Origin: Dehalococcoidia bacterium
GTDB lineage: Bacteria > Chloroflexota > Dehalococcoidia > DSTF01 > JACRBR01
DNA: 64,000 bases
Assembly: GCA_021731085.1 (NCBI GenBank)
Contig: JAKFYB010000002.1
Location: 124,001 to 188,000, forward strand
Direction of reading: 5' to 3'
Part shown: positions 58,763 to 64,000 of the stretch, piece by piece
How the letters are laid out: each line of letters begins with the position of its first letter
How positions within the stretch are numbered: the first letter of the stretch is position 1
Made by a program: the position numbers and the translations under genes
Notes under the pieces: model-generated
Told to the model about the DNA's origin: nothing
The model's database searches: none
Seen by the model: only the letters and a program-made list of their open reading frames with translations

Positions 58763-58768
58763 TATAAT
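58763..58768 (+). promoter_or_regulatory. Consensus -10 box (TATAAT) of the WS/DGAT gene
   Basis: A perfect TATAAT lies 54 bases before the ATG at 58823, in the 221-base gap between divergent genes. The -35 at 17 bp is poor (TAACGC-like), so an activator may be needed. GGAGAGC 9 bases before the ATG is the ribosome-binding site. Confidence 0.6.
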
Positions 58769-58822
58769 CGCCGAAGGATACCGGCGTCCACGAAGCGCAC
58801 GGCGCAGGAGAGCGAGCCAATC

Positions 58823-60316
58823 ATGGCCGACAACACGAAGTTGACACAGCGAATGAGTGCCGAAGATGCTGCATTCCTGTACTTTGAGCGGCCCGAGGCT
58901 GCCCTCCATATCGGCTCAGTTGGCATCTACGAAGGCACTATTGCTCTCGAGGATCTCTACAAGCGCATGGAAGCGCGGATGCACCTCATTCCGCGATACC
59001 GCCAGCGGCCCGTCACGCCACCACTCTACGCCGGTCACCCCACGTGGGAGGACGACCCAGAGTTTTCGCTCGAACGTCACCTACGGGTGGTCCAGCTGCC
59101 GGCACCGGGCACTGAGGCGCAGCTTCGGCAGTTCTCGTCCGAGTTGTTTGCGCCCATGCTTCCCCGCGACCGCCCGCTGTGGGACATCACCCTCGTCCAT
59201 GGACTGGAGGGTGATCGCACGGCGTTTGTCTCGCGCGTTCACCACTGTCTCGTTGACGGCGTGTCAGGTATCGAACTGTTGCTTGCGGTGCTCGACCTCA
59301 CGCCGAACCCGGAGCCGACGCCTCCTCCACCTGAGGCATGGAACCCTGGCCCGCTGCCCGATCCACTGACGGCGTGGGCGGACGCGATGTTCGATCAGTG
59401 GAACAAGGGCATCGCGCAGTACAACCAGTGGCAGGCGAACGTCCTCAACCCGCGCGACCAGATGCGCTCGATGACAGATCTTGGTCGCGCGATGCAGACC
59501 GTCCTCCCGAACCTGCGCCCACCGACTCGCACCCCTTGGAACCGCCCGATCGGCGGTGCACGCCGCGTCGCCTGGACGAGTATGTCGTTTCAGGAGGTCC
59601 GCGGTGTGCGTGGCGCCCTCGGCGGCACCGTGAACGACGTCATGCTCACAGTCCTCGGAGGCGCGCTCGGCCGTTACCTGTATGGCAAGGGCATCAACAC
59701 CGACGACATGCGCGTGCGGCTGATGATCCCCGTGAATGTGCGCAACGAGTCCGAAAAGGGCGCACTCGGTAACCGCGTCTCGATGATGCTGCCGAACATT
59801 CCCGTGGGCATCGCCGATCCCGCGAAGCGACTCGACGCCGTCCGCGGCGAGATGGAGACGCTAAAGGCGCGCAACCAGGCCGACGCTTTCGAGTCGCTTC
59901 GCCGAATGGGCGAGAATCTGCCTGCTCTCTATCACGTGATGGCGGGCATGGGTGGCATCCCGCCGGGCGGCGCCAACCTCGTTTGTACAAATGTGCCCGG
60001 CCCGATGATCCCGCTGTACGCCGTCGGCCACCGCATGATCGCGCACTACCCGCTCGTGCCATTGGCCGGCGACCTCGGGATCGGCGTGGGCATCACGAGC
60101 TTCGACAAGGGCCTCTACATGGGCGTCATGGCAGACCCCAACATCCTGCCAGACATCGACATCATCGGTGAGTACTTGGCCGATGAGTTCCGCCGCCTCC
60201 GCGAAGCCGCCGGCGTGCCCATCGATGACCTGCCTCAAATCGGCACGCGAAAGAAGAAGCCAGCGCCGTCATCGAGCGCGAAGGCCATGCCCATCAGCAC
60301 GCCCGTTACGGCGTAG
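58823..60316 (+). CDS. Wax ester synthase / diacylglycerol O-acyltransferase (WS/DGAT)
   Basis: Bifunctional acyltransferase of 497 residues that esterifies fatty alcohols or diacylglycerol with acyl-CoA, making storage lipids. The catalytic motif HHCLVDG (140-146, HHxxxDG) is intact. The early LSAEDAAFLYFE-like opening, the PLW pair (RDRPLWDITLVHG) and the C-terminal NVRNESEKGALGNRVSMM and FTNVPGP-like (VCTNVPGPMIP) motifs are characteristic. The tail after residue 478 is low-complexity Lys/Ser/Pro. A strong hairpin terminator follows. Confidence 0.93.
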   Translation: MADNTKLTQRMSAEDAAFLYFERPEAALHIGSVGIYEGTIALEDLYKRMEARMHLIPRYRQRPVTPPLYAGHPTWEDDPEFSLERHLRVVQLPAPGTEAQLRQFSSELFAPMLPRDRPLWDITLVHGLEGDRTAFVSRVHHCLVDGVSGIELLLAVLDLTPNPEPTPPPPEAWNPGPLPDPLTAWADAMFDQWNKGIAQYNQWQANVLNPRDQMRSMTDLGRAMQTVLPNLRPPTRTPWNRPIGGARRVAWTSMSFQEVRGVRGALGGTVNDVMLTVLGGALGRYLYGKGINTDDMRVRLMIPVNVRNESEKGALGNRVSMMLPNIPVGIADPAKRLDAVRGEMETLKARNQADAFESLRRMGENLPALYHVMAGMGGIPPGGANLVCTNVPGPMIPLYAVGHRMIAHYPLVPLAGDLGIGVGITSFDKGLYMGVMADPNILPDIDIIGEYLADEFRRLREAAGVPIDDLPQIGTRKKKPAPSSSAKAMPISTPVTA

Positions 60317-60350
60317 GTTCCGGGCTTCGGCGGACGTGGATTGCGAAAGC

Positions 60351-60378
60351 AAAGAGCGAGGCGCTTGCCTCGCTCTTT
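60351..60378. terminator. Bidirectional intrinsic terminator between convergent genes
   Basis: A 12-bp stem AAAGAGCGAGGC / GCCTCGCTCTTT (60351-60362, 60367-60378) with a GCTT loop. TTTCGTT lies on the plus side and AAAG on the other. It lies between WS/DGAT and the convergent GNAT gene. Confidence 0.8.
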
Positions 60379-60399
60379 CGTTCCTCAGCACAGCTAGAA

Positions 60400-60978
60400 T
60401 CAGTCGTTGAAGCCGTCGATATCGTAGGACATGATCAGCATGTCGTGCGTGCGCCCCTCCGTGTCGACGACGTGATCTGCGAGCAGCGCCTCCGGCGTGA
60501 AGCCGATGCGCTCGAACGCACCGCGTGCCGCTTTCTGGTCGGCGACCATGTGCGCCGTCAGCTTGCGCAGCCCCAACTCCTTCGCAAGCTGGAACATCTC
60601 CTCGACCAGGATGGAGCCAAGTCGCATGCCACGGAAATCGGCTCCAACGTTGGTCCGGATCTCACCCACGTGGCGAGTCCACAGCGCTTCGTTGTGATGG
60701 AGCGTCGCGTAACCCGCAATCTTGTCACCTTCGGATGAAATAACAGTGACCGACTTACCCTGCTCGATACTCCGCACCCATTCCTCGACGTTGTGCCGGT
60801 CAGTTATGTCTCGTCGAAGGAACAGCAGGTCCTTCTTCGGCAGGTCCTTCGCGAACGTCAGCACCAGGTCGATGTCCGTGTATGACATCAACCGCATCGT
60901 GAGCGTCTTGCCGTTGCCGAGCTTTACCTCGCGTGGGTACACACGCTTGAACTCGGGGACCTGCACGTCCGTTGTCAT
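60400..60978 (-). CDS. GNAT-family N-acetyltransferase
   Basis: Acetyl-CoA-dependent acetyltransferase of 192 residues. The GNAT core is visible: LTMRLMSYTDIDLVLTF, strand IAGYATLHHN, VGEIRTNVGADFRGMRLGSILVEEM (motif A, with R-G-M-R-L-G as the pyrophosphate loop) and KLTAHMVADQKAARGAFERIGF. ATG 60978 follows AAGGAG by 6 bases; the frame is open further upstream, but that part is not GNAT-like. The substrate is unknown. MLIMSYDIDGF is the C-terminus. Confidence 0.87.
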   Translation of the reverse strand: MTTDVQVPEFKRVYPREVKLGNGKTLTMRLMSYTDIDLVLTFAKDLPKKDLLFLRRDITDRHNVEEWVRSIEQGKSVTVISSEGDKIAGYATLHHNEALWTRHVGEIRTNVGADFRGMRLGSILVEEMFQLAKELGLRKLTAHMVADQKAARGAFERIGFTPEALLADHVVDTEGRTHDMLIMSYDIDGFND

Positions 60979-61142
60979 GAACCGCTCCTTACCACGCCCC
61001 CAGTGCCTGCCGATGGCCCGCGACGCACTTCCTTTGGGTGCGACGATCGTATCACAGCAACAGCCCCAATGGGCGATGCGATGTGAAGCCTCCGTGAATC
61101 CAATTGGGCCTTGAGGGATGCAACCGTTGGCCGAACCCGCCG

Positions 61143-62018
61143 TCAGGGCGCGACGCGCCCTCGCGCCATATCCGCGATTGCCTCGATCCCTCCCGGATAA
61201 CCGCCGCCCGCTATGCCGACCTTCACGATCGCCGAGGCCCACGGGCGAAGGATGGACGTCAGTTCGTCCAGATCGGCGCCGATTGCGTCCGCGATCGGCA
61301 CTTCCATCTCGTCCGTCTCGGATTCAAGGCGTTCTCGGAACGCACGACCTTCCGCCGTGAACGCGTCGCCTTCCACCCAGCCTTTTGCGCGCATTCCGTC
61401 GAGCGCCGCATCCATCTGCGCCATCGTCCACCCGCGCGTGGCCGAGTACGTCTTCAGCGGAATCTGCATCTGTAGCTCGGACATCAGCTGAATTTCCACG
61501 GGTTGCACGAGGGCCTTTGTCCATGTGGAGATGTGACTGTCGCCGCGATGCTCGCGCAGCATGTCGCACAGTCGCCAGAGTTGGCCAACCACGTCCGTCG
61601 GAAATGGGAGCGACTTCAGGCCACTGAAAAGCGGGTGGCCGGCGCCCTCCGCCACATCAAGCCCTCGCTGCAAAAGCTCGATCGCACGCCCGATCGCCTT
61701 CGCATCGGGCTCGCCGAGGAGTCGCCGCAATGAGGCAGTTGCGCCATCGTACCGTGCCTCCAGCAGTGCTTCTGGTGTCGTCTTCGACCAGCCGTCATCC
61801 ACGGAGGCGACGACGATTGCAGGCGAGAACACGCCGAACGCCGACGTCACGACGAGGCCACTCGGCTTTCCGAGTGATGCGCCGCGGCTGCAAAAGTACG
61901 CGCCACCGAAACCCGCCAATCCAAGCTTGGCGTAGTTCGCATGCGCCTCAGGCGCGAAGTACACATTCGCGCCGATTGGTTCACAAAGATTGCGCAGGTC
62001 TCTCGTCCGCTGATCCAT
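61143..62018 (-). CDS. SCO6745-family protein
   Basis: Protein of 291 residues resembling the actinobacterial SCO6745 family, which has a winged-helix-like domain but no proven role. Typical segments are DLRNLCEPIGANVYFAPEAH, YFCSRGASLGKP and, in the C-terminal half, TEGRAFRERLESETDEM before a short end. The start chosen is ATG 62018, with GGGAG 8 bases upstream; two in-frame ATG codons further up (62033, 62060) are possible. There is a 164-base gap to the next gene on this strand. Confidence 0.75.
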   Translation of the reverse strand: MDQRTRDLRNLCEPIGANVYFAPEAHANYAKLGLAGFGGAYFCSRGASLGKPSGLVVTSAFGVFSPAIVVASVDDGWSKTTPEALLEARYDGATASLRRLLGEPDAKAIGRAIELLQRGLDVAEGAGHPLFSGLKSLPFPTDVVGQLWRLCDMLREHRGDSHISTWTKALVQPVEIQLMSELQMQIPLKTYSATRGWTMAQMDAALDGMRAKGWVEGDAFTAEGRAFRERLESETDEMEVPIADAIGADLDELTSILRPWASAIVKVGIAGGGYPGGIEAIADMARGRVAP

Positions 62019-62162
62019 CGATTTCGCTCCCATGCTTCGCCGGGCTTTGGTTCCCAACATTGTATGGCCGAGACTCGTGGCCGCTAGGAGATGCGGCGCA
62101 CTTGTCGTTGGCCCGCGTCGGGACTAGGATTTCGCGAGAATCCGGTTGCAGTGGAGGATGTC

Positions 62163-62564
62163 GTGACCAATCTGGAGACAGTTCAACAAATCTACGCCGC
62201 GTTCGGTGCAGGCGACGTCCAATCGATTCTCTCCAAATTGGCGGAGGATGTCGAGTGGGACGCCGACTCAACGAGTACGGCACCGCTCGTGCAACCCAGG
62301 CATGGGCGTGCTGGCGTGGGAGAGTTCTTCGCAAGTACGGCCGCCGTCGACTTTACGAAGTTTGCGCCGACCGAGTTCTTGGCGAATGACAATGTGGTGA
62401 TCGCCCTGATCGATGTCGAGTTCACGGTCAAGGCGACCGGAAGGACGGTCTCGCAACTGGATGAAGCGCACATCTGGCGGTTCAACAGCGAAGGTCTCGT
62501 AGTGAACTTTCGTCACCGTGTCGACACGCAGGCGCATCATCAAGCGTTCGTGCCTAGTAACTAG
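62163..62564 (+). CDS. NTF2-like / SnoaL-type protein
   Basis: Protein of 133 residues with the cystatin-like alpha+beta barrel of the SnoaL/NTF2 superfamily. TNLETVQQIYAAFGAGDVQS is the first helix pair, followed by LAEDVEWDADSTS, GRAGVGEFFA, then strands ending EAHIWRFNSEGLVVNFRHRV. Members are cyclases, isomerases or ligand-binding proteins, and the function cannot be predicted. The GTG start at 62163 has GGAGG 5 bases before it. It converges on the amidohydrolase gene with a 4-bp CTAG overlap. Confidence 0.8.
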   Translation: MTNLETVQQIYAAFGAGDVQSILSKLAEDVEWDADSTSTAPLVQPRHGRAGVGEFFASTAAVDFTKFAPTEFLANDNVVIALIDVEFTVKATGRTVSQLDEAHIWRFNSEGLVVNFRHRVDTQAHHQAFVPSN

Positions 62565-64000
62565 CCCAGCTGCCAGCGATTGCCGTGCTGCGAGAACCAT
62601 CGCAGCATACCTTCGCGGTCGGTCGGATTGCGGCTCATCCAGCGGATCTCGTGCGAGTCACCTTCGAGGTCGCGCCATGCTGCGCGCAACGATTCGATCT
62701 CGTCCGTGTCGATGCGACATGACGACACGACCGGATCCTCCACACCGTACAAGCGCGCCGCGCTCAGCCCGAACACTTTGCGCTTGATTTCATCCGTGAG
62801 AATCGGGTAGCCGTGCTGCGCTGCGAACTGTGCATCTATCTGGAACGTCCGAAATGCCGCGATCTGCGGCTGCGGCGACCCTGTCCAGATGCAGTCCGTG
62901 CCCCACAGCACGTTGTCTTCGCCACAGTACTTCAGAAGCTTTCCGAGCAAATGCGCTGCCTGCGTTGTGTCCGACATGATGTTGCGCCAGATCGACCCTA
63001 GCTCGGCATACACGTTCGTGTTTGGTTGGACGCCGTTGTCTTCAAGACTCTTGATCAGTACATCCGTGCCCTGCGGGTTCTCCGCGTTGTACGGCCCCTC
63101 GCGCGTGCCTGGGAACCAGCCGGAGTGATAGACGACGAAGTTCATCTCCGGATAGCGAGCAGCAACAACGCCGATGTCGCGCGGTGAGGCCGCCGCCCGG
63201 TCGAATCCGAACAGCGGCAGGCCCTTGTGCGCGCATATCGTCGTCACGCCAAGCTCAAGCGCCTTCTCAATGACCGGAATACCAAGTGCCTCGTCGTCCA
63301 GGTACCAGCCCGTGCCGTCCGGGGCATACGGCGTGTACACCTTCCAGGCATTCACCTCCATGGCCTCGGCGCGCGCTTGCATGCGTTCAAGCTGCGATTC
63401 GAGGGCTCCGGGAAAGGCGTTTGGGACGACCACGCTGTGCAGCTTCATCCGATTCGAGTTCGGAGGCGAAAGCTGATTGATGATGTCTCGCGTGCGCTTC
63501 ATCTCGTCGAAGTTCAATGGGTCTGAATTGTCCGTCGACGTCGGCGTATCTGAGAGAACGGCCATCGTGGTGTCGCTCTCGAGGAAGATGTCGTGTGCGT
63601 AGTAGAATCGGCTCAAGCAGTCGAGCTTGTCGGTCTCGATGCAGGACGGGTCACCGCCGAGAAAACGCGCGAAGAACTGCGCGGTGACGGGACTCTCCTT
63701 CACCCACGGCCCTTCCGGGTCGACGTGGTGCGTCTGGACGTCGAAGATGAACTCGTCACCTTCGAGCTTGCGGCATACCTCGTCGGGATCTGCGTCCGTT
63801 GGCACATCGAACGTGCCGCCGCTTTCAACGCCATCCGGCAATGAGCCTTTATCTTCGTCGTCACAGCCGACGAGATTGATCGCCGCGAGCGTCACTGCGA
63901 TACCGGCGCTGCTCTGCAAGAACCGCCGACGGTCGACGCCCTGCTTGCGGGAAATGCGATCGGCCAACTCATGCGCCAACGCCTCGGATTCGCTGTGCGT
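62561..64000 (-). CDS. Tat-exported amidohydrolase-family protein, 5' end outside the window
   Basis: TIM-barrel metal-dependent hydrolase of at least 479 codons. The N-terminal part has a Tat motif DRRRFLQSSAG, a hydrophobic stretch and LVGCDDED, where Cys could be lipidated. In the body, FDVQTHHVDPEGPW is the metal-binding HxH strand, TTICAHKGLPLFGFD and VYHSGWFPG give further His, and DNVLWGTDCIWTG gives the last Asp. This is the ACMSD / amidohydrolase-2 pattern. The frame is open to the window edge; a TTG at 63979 could start it, but codons beyond read smoothly (THSESEA). The substrate is unknown. Confidence 0.85.
   Translation of the reverse strand, partial: THSESEALAHELADRISRKQGVDRRRFLQSSAGIAVTLAAINLVGCDDEDKGSLPDGVESGGTFDVPTDADPDEVCRKLEGDEFIFDVQTHHVDPEGPWVKESPVTAQFFARFLGGDPSCIETDKLDCLSRFYYAHDIFLESDTTMAVLSDTPTSTDNSDPLNFDEMKRTRDIINQLSPPNSNRMKLHSVVVPNAFPGALESQLERMQARAEAMEVNAWKVYTPYAPDGTGWYLDDEALGIPVIEKALELGVTTICAHKGLPLFGFDRAAASPRDIGVVAARYPEMNFVVYHSGWFPGTREGPYNAENPQGTDVLIKSLEDNGVQPNTNVYAELGSIWRNIMSDTTQAAHLLGKLLKYCGEDNVLWGTDCIWTGSPQPQIAAFRTFQIDAQFAAQHGYPILTDEIKRKVFGLSAARLYGVEDPVVSSCRIDTDEIESLRAAWRDLEGDSHEIRWMSRNPTDREGMLRWFSQHGNRWQLG

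Noticed and set aside
1-64000. CRISPR array, prophage, integron, transposon or restriction/defence island
   Set aside because: I saw no direct-repeat arrays with spacers, no integrase or transposase, no attachment-site duplications next to tRNA genes (there are none), and no recognisable defence proteins.

Overview
The window is GC-rich (my estimate, a little over 60 % G+C), densely packed bacterial chromosome: about 63 protein genes on both strands, one riboswitch, and no rRNA, tRNA, CRISPR array, insertion sequence or prophage. The mix suggests Chloroflexota, probably Dehalococcoidia or a relative. The clues are a long-form RmlA, a dockerin-tailed thrombospondin type 3 repeat protein with a T/P-rich linker, a tkt-rpiB-tal-pgi-gnd-zwf-opcA operon, LLM flavin oxidoreductase and SCO6745-type genes shared with Actinobacteria, a WS/DGAT acyltransferase, and a lipoprotein family I remember from Chloroflexota. 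The phylum is an inference; no marker gene settles it.

Layout. 1-4228: start of an SDR gene (minus strand), then rmlA-rmlB-rmlD-glycosyltransferase for a dTDP-deoxysugar and its transfer, with no rmlC. 4225-6413: OmpR-type two-component system. 6640-9860: a class I cyclic-di-GMP riboswitch with a terminator, about 500 bases of unusually self-complementary non-coding DNA, a near-consensus promoter, and a secreted calcium-binding repeat protein. 9872-13455: a heterodimeric ABC exporter. 13580-17271: a peptide-type ABC importer (binding lipoprotein plus two permeases, no ATPase). 17453-18316: an alpha/beta hydrolase.

18313-27168 is a complete seven-gene run for glucose-6-phosphate and pentose phosphate metabolism, read leftwards from one promoter and tightly spaced. 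27295-36550 is a patchwork of small units: D-cysteine desulfhydrase-like enzyme, cupin plus kinase, nitroreductase plus sulfotransferase, LLM oxidoreductase, cytochrome P450 divergent from a flavin reductase, a hydrolase-like/class III cyclase fusion, a tyrosine phosphatase and an esterase. 36744-43509 covers malic enzyme, an MFS transporter, an Lcl-domain exported protein, a small ferredoxin and a sucC-x-y-sucD operon. 43662-50582 has a PHP phosphoesterase, two thiolases, an ECF sigma factor with a likely membrane anti-sigma factor, a cupredoxin and a histidine phosphatase. 50586-56573 has two methyltransferases, an antibiotic-kinase-like protein and a TldD/TldE pair enclosing a frameshifted lipoprotein gene and a 33-residue membrane peptide. 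56577-64000 has lactonase-like and lipase-like hydrolases, WS/DGAT, a GNAT acetyltransferase, an SCO6745-type protein, an NTF2-like protein and a Tat-exported amidohydrolase running off the end.

The most interesting stretch is 6640-7380, where a c-di-GMP sensor, a possible new structured RNA and a surface-protein gene follow one another. Also notable: a cyclase fused to a hydrolase fold that has lost its nucleophile, a compensated double frameshift between tldD and tldE, and five convergent gene pairs that share a 4-bp CTAR stop-codon overlap with no room for a terminator.
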